A stretch of DNA of 64,000 bases from Paenibacillus sp. FSL R5-0517 (GCF_037974355.1 NZ_CP150235.1:2790001-2854000); one strand, 5' to 3'; counted from the stretch's first letter, positions 1-9,481 are shown. A program made the numbers and translations. The notes: a model not told the origin generated them from the letters alone.

Positions 1-360
1 AGTATGGATCTGCTCAACACAGGGCAATATGAACAACTGTTCAAGGAAGATCCGATCCAAACCAAAATCAAATATGAAGCGCCTGCCAAATACCTGGATA
101 CCGCCAATGTTAAACATTCCCTCCTTGCCAACGGTTGCATTGTGGGTGGAGAGGTGGAGGACAGCATTCTGTTCCGTGGTGTACAGGTGGCCAAAGGTGC
201 CAAAATCAAAGGTTCCATTATCATGCAGAAATGTTACATTGGTGAAGGGACAGTGCTTGAGAACGTCATTTTGGATAAAGACGTGAAGCTGACCGGAGGA
301 CAGACGCTGATCGGTGACCGGTCGAATCCATACATTTTAGCGAAAAGCACTATTATCTAA
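1..360 (+). CDS. glgD: GlgD, regulatory-type ADP-glucose pyrophosphorylase subunit, C-terminal part
   Basis: This is the 3' end of a gene that begins before the window; the frame is open from base 1 and ends with TAA. The visible 119 residues form the C-terminal left-handed beta-helix, with hexapeptide-like turns such as SILFRGVQVAKGAKIKGSII and the tail SNPYILAKSTII. That tail is typical of GlgD, the partner of GlgC in Bacilli, which makes ADP-glucose for glycogen synthesis in the cytoplasm. The glycogen phosphorylase gene follows on the same strand, which fits a glg cluster. The catalytic N-terminal domain is outside the window, so whether this subunit is active or only regulatory cannot be judged. 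Confidence 0.85.
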   Translation, partial: SMDLLNTGQYEQLFKEDPIQTKIKYEAPAKYLDTANVKHSLLANGCIVGGEVEDSILFRGVQVAKGAKIKGSIIMQKCYIGEGTVLENVILDKDVKLTGGQTLIGDRSNPYILAKSTII

Positions 361-403
361 AGCCCGCACGTAACCGATATCTTCTATAAATATATATAAA
401 ATA

Positions 404-840
404 AAAATCCTGTAGGATGGATTTAAGGTTCGTAGACGAAAGTTGTTTGGTAAAGAGCCTAGCAGTAAGTGAAGGGGACGAAATCGATTCTGAAGAAGCG
501 TATATTGTCTCCAAATTTCAACCTTTTACTATATAAATTAAACTTAAACATTTACACAAAACGGAGAGGACAGAAAGAACCTGAAGAAGCGGAGCGTTCG
601 CCTTTATCCCCGGATTTTTCCTTTTAAAAAAAGGAATCAAAAAAATCTGGGGATAACAGTGATCGGAAGGTTATTCTGTCATCGGAGTGGCCAGTGTGAA
701 TATTATTTAGTTCAATGTATATAGGTAATCGAGAAAATTTGGAGACAACAGCGATCATAAGAACGATTCGTCACCGTAACGGCCACTTTGCACAATGTTG
801 AGCAACGGAGTGTATGAACCGCCATCATCCTGCAGGGTTT
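404..840. repeat. Long outer palindrome between glgD and glgP
   Basis: Positions 404-520 and 731-840 are imperfect reverse complements of each other. Matching blocks include TCCTGTAGGATG (left) against the complement of CATCCTGCAGG (right), GGTTCGTA against TATGAACC, GGGGACGAAATCGATTCT against its partner near 764-775, and TTGTCTCCAAATTTC (506-520) against AAATTTGGAGACAA (735-748). The right arm ends four bases before the glgP Shine-Dalgarno site (844-850). The loop is occupied by a second palindromic element at 529-724, so the stretch reads as a nested pair. It could be a mobile palindromic repeat, or a large structured leader of glgP; the sequence alone does not decide. Confidence 0.65.
529..724. 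repeat. Palindromic MITE-like element, copy 1 (196 bp)
   Basis: The left end starts CTATATAAATT and the right end finishes in TATATAG; the two ends are near reverse complements over about 28 bases. Inside, GACAGAAAGAACCT (580s) pairs with AGGTTATTCTGTC (668-680), and an inner hairpin joins ATCCCCGGATTTTT to AAAAAATCTGGGGAT. Copies 2 and 3 at 5042 and 13632 share the ends, the GAAGAAGCG and ATAACAG.GAT core and the inner ATCTGGGGAT hairpin. This copy has no AGCTTTC hairpin cassette. No open reading frame is present, so it is a non-coding element. Confidence 0.8.
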
Positions 841-859
841 CCCCGGGAGGAACCTACTT

Positions 860-3292
860 TTGTTTGACAACAAAGAAACGTTCAAGAGTATCTTTACACG
901 GAATTTGGTCAGCAAATTGGGCAAACCGATTGAAGAAGCCACACAGGAAGACGTGTACCATGTACTGGGAAGCATGATCCGTGAATATGCAGGACAGGAT
1001 TGGGCAGCGTCGAATCAGGGGTTCAAGCAGCGCCAGGATAAACAGGTCTATTACTTCTCGCTGGAATTCCTGATTGGACGTCTGCTCGGCAACAATCTGC
1101 TGAATGTAAACGAGTTGGAACTCGTCCGTGATAGTCTGGCGGAGCTGGGTTTTTCCTTGGAAGAGGTAGAAGAACAGGAGGCAGATGCAGGACTCGGTAA
1201 CGGAGGTCTGGGACGACTCGCTGCCTGTTTCCTGGATTCACTCGCATCACTCGGATATGCAGGACATGGTTGTGGCATTCGATACAAATACGGTTTGTTT
1301 GAGCAAAAAATCATCAATGGCAATCAGGTAGAGCTACCCGACAATTGGCTGGATAAGGGCAATGAATGGGAAGTCCGCCGTCCAGACAAAAAAGTGGAAG
1401 TGCAGTTCTGGGGCCGGGTAGAAGCTCACGAGCAAGATGGGGAATATCAATTTGTTACCAAAGATGCCGAAGCGGTTGTAGCCATTCCCTATGACGTGCC
1501 TGTCATCGGTTATGGTCAAACGCATGTGAACACATTGCGGCTATGGAGTGCTGAACCGAAGCGTGAGACTTCACTTGACACCCCATCGAACTACTACGGT
1601 TATCTGGATTATAGCCGTTCCGTTGAATCGATCTCCGAATTCCTGTATCCGGATGATTCCCAGTACGAGGGAAAGCTGCTGCGATTGAAGCAGCAATACT
1701 TCATGTGTTCAGCAGGCGTACAGAGTGCCTTGCGTACGTTTAACAAGCTGGAGCTACCGTATGATCGTTTGCCAGATAAAGTGGCCTTCCACATTAATGA
1801 CACACATCCAACTTTGGTTATACCGGAACTGATGCGCATCCTGATTGATGTGAAGGGTTATGGCTGGGATGAAGCATGGGACATCACAACGCGTACTGTA
1901 TCGTATACCAATCATACAACACTGAGTGAGGCGCTTGAGAAATGGCCTGTAGCCATGATCAGCAAGCTGCTGCCGCGGATCTACATGATCATTGAAGAGA
2001 TCAATAAACGCTTCTGTGGCATGCTGCTGGATCGGTATCCGGGAGATCAGGATCGTATAGGGCATCTGGCGATTGTTGCGAATGATCAGGTACGGATGGC
2101 GCATCTGGCGATTGTAGGCAGTCATAGCGTGAATGGTGTTGCTGCATTGCATACCAAGATTTTGAAAGAGCGCGAGATGGCTCCGTTCTATGCACTGTAT
2201 CCAGAGCGTTTCAATAACAAAACCAATGGGATTACCCATCGCCGCTGGCTGATGCATGCCAATCCGAAACTGTCGGATCTGATTACGGATACCATCGGTA
2301 ACGAATGGATTACAGAGCCGGGTAAGCTGGACCAGTTGGCTGGCTTTGCGGATAGTGCATCATTCCAGGAGCAGTTCCGTTTGATTAAGCGGGATAACAA
2401 AGAGCGGCTTGCTGCGTATATTCTGGACCATACCGGGACATCAGTGAACCCCGATTCCATTTTTGATGTACAGGTGAAGAGACTGCATGGGTACAAAAGG
2501 CAGCTGTTAAACATTCTGCATGTCATGCATCTGTATAATCGACTTAAGAATGATGCTTCATTTGATATGGTACCGCGTACGTTCATCTTTGGTGCCAAGG
2601 CAGCGCCGAGTTATTATTTTGCCAAGAAAATTATCAAGCTGATCAATACCGTCGCTGATACGGTGAATCGGGATGCGGCCGTGAATGATCGCTTGAAGGT
2701 GTTTTTCCTCGAGAACTATTCCGTCTCTCTTGCAGAGAAAATCATTCCTGCTGCGGATGTTAGTGAACAGATCTCAACCGCAGGGAAGGAAGCGTCCGGT
2801 ACGGGCAACATGAAGTTTATGATGAACGGTGCTTTGACGATTGGCACGATGGATGGAGCCAACGTGGAGATGGCAGAGCAAGTTGGAGAGGAAAATATGT
2901 TCATCTATGGTCTGCGTGCAGACGAAGTGCTTGAGTACTATCGTTCCGGCAGCTATCGTCCAAATGAGATTGTGCAGCATGATGAACGCATTCGCGAGGT
3001 CGTGGAGCAATTGGTGCATCCAGGTGCATTCTGTTATCGTGACGGGGAGTTCTGGGATATTTATGACTCCTTGTTAGCTCATGGTGACGAATACTTTGTA
3101 TTGCGTGATTTTGCTGCTTATGCAGATGCGCATGCTGCCATTGACCAAGCGTATCGGGATATTCCGGGCTGGACTCGAAAAGCGATATTAAATACGGCGC
3201 ATTCCGGTATATTCTCCAGTGACCGTACCATTAGTGAGTATGCCACAGATATCTGGGGTATTCATCCCGTGTCGGGGAACTGGAAAGGTTGA
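860..3292 (+). CDS. glgP: Glycogen phosphorylase
   Basis: The 810-residue protein removes glucose units from glycogen with phosphate, releasing glucose 1-phosphate in the cytoplasm. The start is TTG at 860, set by the SD site GGGAGG at 845-850; the first residues are MFDNKETFKSIFTRN. The pyridoxal-phosphate motif EASGTGNMKFMMNGAL is present, with the cofactor lysine near residue 652, followed by TIGTMDGANVEM. The N-terminal glycine-rich GLGNGGLGRLAACFLDSLA segment is also intact. Length matches bacterial GlgP. It follows glgD after 500 bases of nested palindromes, so it probably has separate or attenuated expression from the upstream glg genes. Confidence 0.96.
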   Translation: MFDNKETFKSIFTRNLVSKLGKPIEEATQEDVYHVLGSMIREYAGQDWAASNQGFKQRQDKQVYYFSLEFLIGRLLGNNLLNVNELELVRDSLAELGFSLEEVEEQEADAGLGNGGLGRLAACFLDSLASLGYAGHGCGIRYKYGLFEQKIINGNQVELPDNWLDKGNEWEVRRPDKKVEVQFWGRVEAHEQDGEYQFVTKDAEAVVAIPYDVPVIGYGQTHVNTLRLWSAEPKRETSLDTPSNYYGYLDYSRSVESISEFLYPDDSQYEGKLLRLKQQYFMCSAGVQSALRTFNKLELPYDRLPDKVAFHINDTHPTLVIPELMRILIDVKGYGWDEAWDITTRTVSYTNHTTLSEALEKWPVAMISKLLPRIYMIIEEINKRFCGMLLDRYPGDQDRIGHLAIVANDQVRMAHLAIVGSHSVNGVAALHTKILKEREMAPFYALYPERFNNKTNGITHRRWLMHANPKLSDLITDTIGNEWITEPGKLDQLAGFADSASFQEQFRLIKRDNKERLAAYILDHTGTSVNPDSIFDVQVKRLHGYKRQLLNILHVMHLYNRLKNDASFDMVPRTFIFGAKAAPSYYFAKKIIKLINTVADTVNRDAAVNDRLKVFFLENYSVSLAEKIIPAADVSEQISTAGKEASGTGNMKFMMNGALTIGTMDGANVEMAEQVGEENMFIYGLRADEVLEYYRSGSYRPNEIVQHDERIREVVEQLVHPGAFCYRDGEFWDIYDSLLAHGDEYFVLRDFAAYADAHAAIDQAYRDIPGWTRKAILNTAHSGIFSSDRTISEYATDIWGIHPVSGNWKG

Positions 3293-3314
3293 GCATAGAT
3301 TTCTAGACAAATAG

Positions 3315-3394
3315 GTCCCCTTGTTCACAAGAGTGATCTCTACTGGTTAATCAATCAGAGTAGGGGTATCTCCTTGTAGAGCAAGGGGATTTTG
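3315..3394 (+). terminator. Probable terminator after glgP
   Basis: GTCCCCTTG at 3315-3323 pairs with CAAGGGGAT at 3382-3390, and a second hairpin (CTCTACT against AGAGTAG) sits inside. Only a short T run follows, so termination strength is uncertain. Confidence 0.55.
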
Positions 3395-3555
3395 GCATAC
3401 ATTTTATTATAGTGACATTCAGAATGAAGAGAAACGGATTTCACTTATCCTAACTCATACAAGTTCGCACACAAAATCAAAAAAATGTTCCGGATCTCAG
3501 TCATACTACATAAGAAATCGTTTGATATTTCGAATTAGATAGGGGAGCCGTCACT

Positions 3556-4425
3556 ATGGATCATTACACACGAATTCAGCTTGCGATTGAGTATCTGGAG
3601 CAGCATTTGCAGGATGATTTTAATATCAGAGAGACGTCTGCTGCTGCGAGCTTTTCGGCGTTTCATTTTCAACGTTTATTTCAGGCGATCACCGGATTCA
3701 CTGTACTGGAATATGTGCGCAGACGAAGATTAACGGAAGCTGCCGGGATGCTGCGGGGCTCGTCGGAAGGCATATTGGATATTGCGATGAACTTTGGCTA
3801 TCGATCTCAGGAGGCGTTTACCCGTGCATTTTCAGCATACTTTGGAATGACACCCGCGAAGCTGCGCAAGTTGGAAGCGGATCAGTTGTCTCTTTTGAAG
3901 ATGCAACAGAGCATTGATTTCAATGATTATCGAACTTCGCTTAATGGAACATTCCATATGAACACACCCCGTCTGGTCACACGGGAACCGAACTGGATTG
4001 CCGGCTATGAATATAAGACCAACCTGAATGACAATCAGCATTATGCTGAAATACCTGGATTTTATCACGATTTTGATGTGGAACAGAGATTCATGGCGAT
4101 CCCGGAGAGGACACGCGCTGATATGGCTTATGGTGTGGCTTGTCATTTTGAAGAGGATGGAGCATTTTCTTTTATTGTGGGTGAAGAGAGCAGTGGAGCA
4201 TCTCAGGTGCTTGAACCCGGTTTTACCTCGATTGAAATTCCGGGAGGATTGTATGCAGAGTTCACCGTGGAAGGCTCAGGGCAGGATATCAGGAAAATGA
4301 TCTATGGCAGTTGGCTGCCACAGTCGAACTATGAACGGAGGGAAGGACCAGACTTTGAAGTGACGGATGTCTGGAAATCAACTCCTGAACAATTGGACAT
4401 GAAGATCTATATCCCGTTAAAATAG
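3556..4425 (+). CDS. AraC-family regulator with GyrI-like effector-binding domain
   Basis: The 289-residue protein has an N-terminal AraC DNA-binding domain of about 105 residues (FSAFHFQRLFQAITG and IAMNFGYRSQEAFTRAF are the two helix-turn-helix segments). After it comes a GyrI/AraC_E_bind-like domain of about 160 residues that in this family binds small molecules or drugs. The order is DNA-binding first, like Rob/SoxS-type regulators. The SD is GGGGAG at 3541-3546 and the start is ATG. The next gene, a VanZ-like protein, lies 41 bases downstream on the same strand and may be co-transcribed. The ligand is unknown. Confidence 0.87.
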   Translation: MDHYTRIQLAIEYLEQHLQDDFNIRETSAAASFSAFHFQRLFQAITGFTVLEYVRRRRLTEAAGMLRGSSEGILDIAMNFGYRSQEAFTRAFSAYFGMTPAKLRKLEADQLSLLKMQQSIDFNDYRTSLNGTFHMNTPRLVTREPNWIAGYEYKTNLNDNQHYAEIPGFYHDFDVEQRFMAIPERTRADMAYGVACHFEEDGAFSFIVGEESSGASQVLEPGFTSIEIPGGLYAEFTVEGSGQDIRKMIYGSWLPQSNYERREGPDFEVTDVWKSTPEQLDMKIYIPLK

Positions 4426-4466
4426 ACCTACCGCTTCGCGGAAAACAAGGTCGGAGGATAGAGGGA

Positions 4467-4925
4467 ATGAACGAAAAGTCGTGGCTCCACTCCAAGTGGA
4501 TACTTGCAACGGTTGGTTTCATGGCAGTGTTATACGTATTGATCATGGGCAATTTACTGTTTGTCAGTGGACGAACGCAAGGCTTGTATTATCAATATAA
4601 TCTCGTCCCCTTTGAGACCATTCGGCCACTTCTATTGGAGAGGGAGAGGTACCATACAGATGCCTGGGTCAAGAATTTGTTCGGCAATATCGTATTGTTC
4701 ATTCCACTGGGCATCTGGATTCCCTGGTTGTTTCGGAGGTGTCGTTCATTCCTGATCTTCACATCCACAGTTGTTTTGCTTCTGCTTGGTGTTGAAGTCA
4801 TCCAATTGATTACACGTGTAGGTTCGTTCGATGTGGATGACATTATTCTGAACACAGTCGGTGCCTGGATTGGTTACGCCGGATTTAAGCTATTCTTATT
4901 ATCACCAGGAAAGACTCGGAATTGA
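4467..4925 (+). CDS. VanZ-family membrane protein
   Basis: The 152-residue protein has about four hydrophobic segments and the VanZ pattern: YYQYNLVPFETIRP near residue 40, a central KNLFGNIVLFIPLGIWIPWL and a C-terminal SFDVDDIILNTVGAWIGY. VanZ relatives confer modest teicoplanin resistance in some hosts, but most chromosomal copies have no known role. The start ATG has a good SD (CGGAGGATAGAG). It follows the AraC regulator closely, so the two may form an operon. A terminator stem begins inside its last codons. Confidence 0.85.
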   Translation: MNEKSWLHSKWILATVGFMAVLYVLIMGNLLFVSGRTQGLYYQYNLVPFETIRPLLLERERYHTDAWVKNLFGNIVLFIPLGIWIPWLFRRCRSFLIFTSTVVLLLLGVEVIQLITRVGSFDVDDIILNTVGAWIGYAGFKLFLLSPGKTRN

Positions 4926-4958
4926 GCCGCAGATCGCGGTCCATGACCGAGTCTTTTT
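4911..4958 (+). terminator. Rho-independent terminator after the VanZ gene
   Basis: AAGACTCGG at 4911-4919 pairs with CCGAGTCTT at 4947-4955, followed by a T run. The upstream arm overlaps the last codons of the VanZ-like gene. Confidence 0.8.
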
Positions 4959-5041
4959 GCATAAGAACCCTTTCATATGTTTACAAGGGAATCATTTCGG
5001 ATAAAACATATTAACGGCTTATTTATATCGTATACAGAGAT

Positions 5042-5277
5042 TATATATATAAATTGAACTAACATTTACACGAAACGGAGAGAACAGAAATAACCTGAAG
5101 AAGCGAATGCGTTCGCCTAAAAGCTTTCTGAAAGAAAGCTGCATCGGAAGCATAGGCTATACCTGGATTTTCCCTTTATTGGGGTAATTCATAAAATCTG
5201 GGGATAACAGCGATTGGAAGGTTGTTCTGTCATCGGAGTGTCCAGTGTAAATATCCTTTAGTTCAATTTATATATAG
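5042..5277. repeat. Palindromic MITE-like element, copy 2 (236 bp)
   Basis: The ends TATATAAATTGAACTAA and TTAGTTCAATTTATATA are inverted repeats. AGAACAGAAATAACCT pairs with AGGTTGTTCTGT, and ACCTGGATTTT with AAAATCTGGGG. It contains one AGCTTTC-TGAAA-GAAAGCT hairpin cassette that copy 1 lacks. The element ends about 18 bases before the annotated start of the alpha-glucosidase gene, so it occupies essentially the whole leader of that gene. Confidence 0.85.
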
Positions 5278-5295
5278 TACAAAGATGAAAGCGAG

Positions 5296-6987
5296 GTGGG
5301 CGATATCGTTTGGTGGAAAGAGAGTGTGGTATACCAGATTTACCCGAACAGCTTCAACGATTCGGACGGAGATGGGTATGGCGACTTGCAGGGGATCTGT
5401 GAGAAGCTCGATTATTTAGAGAATTTGGGCGTGGATGTGATATGGCTCTGTCCCATCTATGATTCACCAGGACATGATAACGGATACGATATACGTGATT
5501 ATTACGCCATTCTGCGCAAGTATGGCACGATGGAGGATTTTGATCGACTCTTGGCAGAGGCACATAAGCGTGGTCTCAAGATCATGATGGATCTGGTGTT
5601 GAATCATACGTCGGATGAACATGCCTGGTTTGCCGAATCGCGGTCGTCAAAGATGAATCCGAAGCGGGATTATTATATTTGGCGTTCAGGCAAAAATGGC
5701 CAGGTGCCGAATAATTGGGAATCCTATTTTGGAGGTTCAGTGTGGAAGCATGATGCCGAAACGAATGAGTATTATCTTCATCTATACTCGGAACAGCAAC
5801 CCGACCTCAACTGGAACAATGAACAGATGGCGGAAGAGATGTATGAGATGGTTCATTGGTGGCTGGAAAAAGGGGTAGACGGATTCCGTTTCGATGCAGT
5901 GGCGCATATCGCCAAGGCAGAGGGGCTGCCAAGTGCCCACAATCCGGACAATCTGCCAGTGGTTCCGGCATATCAGCTCTTTTCCAACCTGGAACAAGTC
6001 CATTCGATTCTGAAAAAGCTGAATAACATGATCCTGAAACCATACGGACCTATGACGGTTGGCGAGACTTCGGGACTTGGGCCTGAGCAAGCGCTGGCTT
6101 ATGTGGGGACTGATCGTGATGAACTTAATATGGTATTCCAGTTTGAGCATATGTTCATCGATGCCAAATCTTCCGGAATTGGTAAGTGGAACTACAAGGA
6201 ATGGAAATTGACTGATCTCAAAGAAATCATGAGCCGGTGGCAAACGGTTTTGCATGGTAGAGGCTGGAACGCCAATTATATGGGCAACCATGATCAGCCA
6301 CGCCCGGTCTCCCGTTTTGGTGATGACGGTAAATATCGAGTGCGTTCTGCTCAGATGCTGGCCACGTGGATGCTTACACTTGAAGGAACACCTTATATCT
6401 ATCAGGGAGAAGAGATCGGCATGACCAATGTCGCTTTTCCGAATATCGAGCAATACCGGGATATTGAGACGAAAAATTATTATAATCATTACATTGGTCA
6501 AGGTAAGTCGAAGCATGAAGTCATGCAGGCGATTTGGCTGAAGAGTCGCGATAATGCCCGTACGCCAATGCAATGGGATGATACGGAACACGCTGGATTT
6601 ACTCAAGGTCAGCCCTGGATACAGGTGAATGATAATTATCCTGAGATTAACGTAGCTGATGCCGAAAGTGATCCACAATCCATTTTGCATTATTACAGAA
6701 AGCTGATTGCACTTCGCAAACAACATAAAGTGCTGATCTATGGCGCGTATGAACTACTGCTGCCGGATGATCCGGATATCTATGCCTATACACGAACGCT
6801 GGATGATGAGCAGATGTTGGTCATTTTGAATTTTCGTGGGCATGAGCCTGAGATGGAGTGGCCTGAAGGGTGGGATGCGGAGCATGCCAAGCTGATCATC
6901 AGCAATGTCAGCAGACGTTATTCTACCGATGAAGGTGCCATTCAGCTTCAACCATATGAAGCAAGGGTATATCGTAGGAAGCAGTGA
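5296..6987 (+). CDS. GH13 alpha-glucosidase (maltase / oligo-glucosidase type)
   Basis: The 563-residue cytoplasmic enzyme hydrolyses terminal glucose from short alpha-glucans. The GH13 catalytic triad is visible: nucleophile Asp200 in GFRFDAVAHI, acid/base Glu257 in TVGETSG, and Asp333 in GNHDQPRPVSRF. The QPDLNWNN motif of subfamily 31-type enzymes is present. Alanine after the nucleophile is usual in alpha-1,4-preferring enzymes, whereas valine marks oligo-1,6-glucosidases; substrate preference is therefore inferred as maltose-like. GTG at 5296 is listed as the start, but it overlaps the SD GAGGTG (5293-5298); ATC at 5305, eight bases after GAGG, would give a family-like N terminus, VWWKESVVYQIYP. 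Confidence 0.92.
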   Translation: MGDIVWWKESVVYQIYPNSFNDSDGDGYGDLQGICEKLDYLENLGVDVIWLCPIYDSPGHDNGYDIRDYYAILRKYGTMEDFDRLLAEAHKRGLKIMMDLVLNHTSDEHAWFAESRSSKMNPKRDYYIWRSGKNGQVPNNWESYFGGSVWKHDAETNEYYLHLYSEQQPDLNWNNEQMAEEMYEMVHWWLEKGVDGFRFDAVAHIAKAEGLPSAHNPDNLPVVPAYQLFSNLEQVHSILKKLNNMILKPYGPMTVGETSGLGPEQALAYVGTDRDELNMVFQFEHMFIDAKSSGIGKWNYKEWKLTDLKEIMSRWQTVLHGRGWNANYMGNHDQPRPVSRFGDDGKYRVRSAQMLATWMLTLEGTPYIYQGEEIGMTNVAFPNIEQYRDIETKNYYNHYIGQGKSKHEVMQAIWLKSRDNARTPMQWDDTEHAGFTQGQPWIQVNDNYPEINVADAESDPQSILHYYRKLIALRKQHKVLIYGAYELLLPDDPDIYAYTRTLDDEQMLVILNFRGHEPEMEWPEGWDAEHAKLIISNVSRRYSTDEGAIQLQPYEARVYRRKQ

Positions 6988-7083
6988 GACGGAAGTTATC
7001 CATTTTTGCGTTGGTGAAGAGCTATGATTTATAATCAATAGTGGTTTCAAAATAATCAAAACATATGTCGGGAGGAATCCGAG

Positions 7084-7776
7084 TTGTTGAATATTACGTT
7101 CCATGGTCACTCCAGTGTACAGCTGGGCACAGAAGAAAAGTCACTGATCATTGATCCCTTCCTGCGTGGCAACGAGCTTGCCGTCACGAAGCCTGAAGAT
7201 ATCAAGACCGATGTTGTATTGCTGACACATGCACATATGGATCACATCCTTGATGCTGAACCTATCGCCAAAGCGAATAACGCCAAAGTTGTGGCTATTG
7301 TGGAATTGGCTACATATATGTCCTGGAAAGGTCTGGATACGCTCGGCATGAATATGGGCGGAACGGTGGATCTTGGCTTTGCTCAAGCCAAAATGATTCA
7401 GGCATTCCATACTTCCGGGATTGTGCTGGAAGAAGAACAACGGATTATGTATGCAGGTTTGCCTGCTGGATATATCATTACTATTGGTGGTAAAACGATT
7501 TTGCATGCAGGGGACACGAGTCTCTTCGGGGATATGAAAATGATTGGTGATCGTCATGACATTGATGTAGCTTTCTTGCCGATCGGTGGACATTTCACCA
7601 TGGGACCTGAGGATGCACTGCAAGCGGCCGAATGGTTCAATGCCAAACTGACGATTCCGGTTCATTATGATACATTCCCGGTGATTCGTCAGGATGCGGA
7701 ACACTTCGTGCAACAGCTGGCTGCAAAAGGGTTGGAAGGGCGTGTGTTGGCCCCGGGAGATTCTCTTACCCTGTAA
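7084..7776 (+). CDS. ytkL: UPF0173 metal-dependent hydrolase, YtkL type
   Basis: The 230-residue protein has the metallo-beta-lactamase fold: FHGHSSVQL at the N terminus, the zinc motif THAHMDHILD near residue 43, and HAGDTSLFGD, PIGGHFTMGPEDAL and VPVHYDTFP-like downstream metal ligands. The family is widespread in Bacilli but has no settled substrate. The start is TTG at 7084 with SD GGGAGG at 7070-7075. It stands alone between the alpha-glucosidase gene and a strong terminator. Confidence 0.88.
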   Translation: MLNITFHGHSSVQLGTEEKSLIIDPFLRGNELAVTKPEDIKTDVVLLTHAHMDHILDAEPIAKANNAKVVAIVELATYMSWKGLDTLGMNMGGTVDLGFAQAKMIQAFHTSGIVLEEEQRIMYAGLPAGYIITIGGKTILHAGDTSLFGDMKMIGDRHDIDVAFLPIGGHFTMGPEDALQAAEWFNAKLTIPVHYDTFPVIRQDAEHFVQQLAAKGLEGRVLAPGDSLTL

Positions 7777-7818
7777 ACCACATTTAACCCCTGTTCAATA
7801 ATAATTGTATTTTTGGAT

Positions 7819-7866
7819 AAAGACGAATATCACGTCAAGATAACTGACGCGATATTCGTCTTTTTT
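7819..7866 (+). terminator. Rho-independent terminator after ytkL
   Basis: A long stem joins AAAGACGAATATCACGTCA to TGACGCGATATTCGTCTTT with a short loop, followed by six T. Confidence 0.9.
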
Positions 7867-7928
7867 CGGTTTCAGGTTCAATTTTCACCGATAGAGTTGG
7901 TACAAATGACAAAAACATTGAAATTCCA

Positions 7929-7958
7929 TTGTTGAACTCTGGTTTGGAATGATATAAA
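7929..7958 (+). promoter_or_regulatory. Candidate promoter of the dctA-type gene
   Basis: TTGTTG at 7929-7934 and TATAAA at 7953-7958 are separated by 18 bases, a fair sigma-A match, 56 bases before the start codon. No operator is evident. Confidence 0.45.
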
Positions 7959-8014
7959 AAGTTACACGGAAACCAAACGGAAATCCGAATTGACCGCAAA
8001 CAGGGGGAGCGTTC

Positions 8015-9370
8015 ATGTCATTTGTGAAATCACTTTTTTTTCAAATTATTGTCGCGGTAATCATCGGGATTGGGGTAGGCATCCTGTGGCCGGATCTGGG
8101 TAGCTTGCTGCAACCGCTCGGGACAGGGTTCATCAAATTGATCAAAATGATCATCGCACCATTGATATTCATGGTGATTGTCACAGGCATTGCCAAGATC
8201 GGAGATCTGAGTTCGGTAGGTCGTATCGGACTGAAAGCCATCGTGTGGTTCGAGATTGCAACTACAGTGGCGTTGGTGCTTGGATTGGGGACAGCCAATC
8301 TGCTTCGCCCAGGTGCCGGAATGAACGTAAACCCTTCAACCATAGACGCGAGTGGCATTGAAGCGAAAACGAATGGTTCCGAGTTACCGCACACGGTCGA
8401 CTTTATTATGAATATTATTCCGACAAGTGTTGTGGATGCCTTCGCACAGAATGCACTTCTGCAAGTACTGCTCGTAGCCTGCCTGTTCGGGGTTGCGCTG
8501 GCAGCAACGGAGAGTAAGGCAAAAGAAAATGTACTGACGCTGATTGAGAACTTGCTCGGCATTGTGTTCCGCATCATCGGTTATATCATGAAACTTGCAC
8601 CGATTGGTGCATTTGGAGCCATGGCCTACACGGTAGGAGCCTATGGGGCTTCCACATTGTCGTCCTTTGGTCTGTTGATTCTGGCCTGTTACGGTGCAGC
8701 ACTGTTGTTTCTCATCATGTTGGCACTCGCTGCCTGGTGGATCACCGGGCTGAATTTCCTACAATTTGTGAAGTATACCCGTGCTGAAGTTATGCTGGCG
8801 ATTGGAACAGGATCATCGGAAGTGGTGATGCCACGCATGATGGACAAACTAACCAAGGCGGGATGCGATCGTGCGGTTGTGGGTCTTGTGGTGCCGACGG
8901 GGTACTCGTTCAATCTGGATGGCGCTTCAATCTATTTATCATTGGCAACGGTATTTGTTGCTCAAGCCGTAGGGATAGAACTGACATTGATGCAGCAGAT
9001 TACGATTCTGCTGGTGTTAATGTTAAGTTCCAAAGGTATGGCAGGAGTACCTGGCTCCGCATTTCTGGCCCTGTCCGCAACGGCAGTAGCCGTCAATGCT
9101 TTTCCGGTAGCAGCGGTTGCTCTGCTGCTTGGTGCAGACCGTTTTATGGATACAATGCGTGTTTTCACAAACCTGATGGGCAACTGTGTTGCAGCATTCG
9201 TGGTTGCAAAATGGGAAGGTTTGTTGGATCAAAAGCGAATGCGTGCCGTGCTGTCTGGGGAGATCAGTGCTGCTGAATTGGAAAGAGAAGAACAAGCTGC
9301 GCTCTCCTTACTGAAGTTGAATCTGCAGGACAAACAAGGGAAAGCTTCCGTTTCACCAGAGATGTCATAA
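8015..9370 (+). CDS. dctA: Dicarboxylate/amino acid:cation symporter, DctA family
   Basis: The 451-residue membrane protein belongs to the DAACS family that imports C4-dicarboxylates or acidic amino acids with protons or sodium. Family signatures seen are IKLIKMIIAPLIFMVIVTGI near residue 45, the GTGSSEVVMPRMM hairpin loop near 270, PTGYSFNLDGASIYL, and SSKGMAGVPGSAF. The last two match DctA/DctP more closely than GltP. Eight transmembrane helices with two re-entrant loops are expected. The start ATG has SD CAGGGGGAG. The gene is monocistronic, bounded by terminators; no DctS/DctR-type sensor pair is nearby. Exact substrate is inferred. Confidence 0.85.
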   Translation: MSFVKSLFFQIIVAVIIGIGVGILWPDLGSLLQPLGTGFIKLIKMIIAPLIFMVIVTGIAKIGDLSSVGRIGLKAIVWFEIATTVALVLGLGTANLLRPGAGMNVNPSTIDASGIEAKTNGSELPHTVDFIMNIIPTSVVDAFAQNALLQVLLVACLFGVALAATESKAKENVLTLIENLLGIVFRIIGYIMKLAPIGAFGAMAYTVGAYGASTLSSFGLLILACYGAALLFLIMLALAAWWITGLNFLQFVKYTRAEVMLAIGTGSSEVVMPRMMDKLTKAGCDRAVVGLVVPTGYSFNLDGASIYLSLATVFVAQAVGIELTLMQQITILLVLMLSSKGMAGVPGSAFLALSATAVAVNAFPVAAVALLLGADRFMDTMRVFTNLMGNCVAAFVVAKWEGLLDQKRMRAVLSGEISAAELEREEQAALSLLKLNLQDKQGKASVSPEMS

Positions 9371-9481
9371 GAGGCGTGGCTCCGCTGTGGTGATGAAGTC
9401 AAGTGACAGCAACCCTATGATAACAATCCATTACAAAAGTAAAAAACAGCAGAGTACATTTAAAAAGTTCAACCAAGATAT

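Noticed and set aside
5782..6726. 314-aa minus-strand ORF inside the alpha-glucosidase gene
   Set aside because: It is antisense to an intact catalytic domain and has no independent features.
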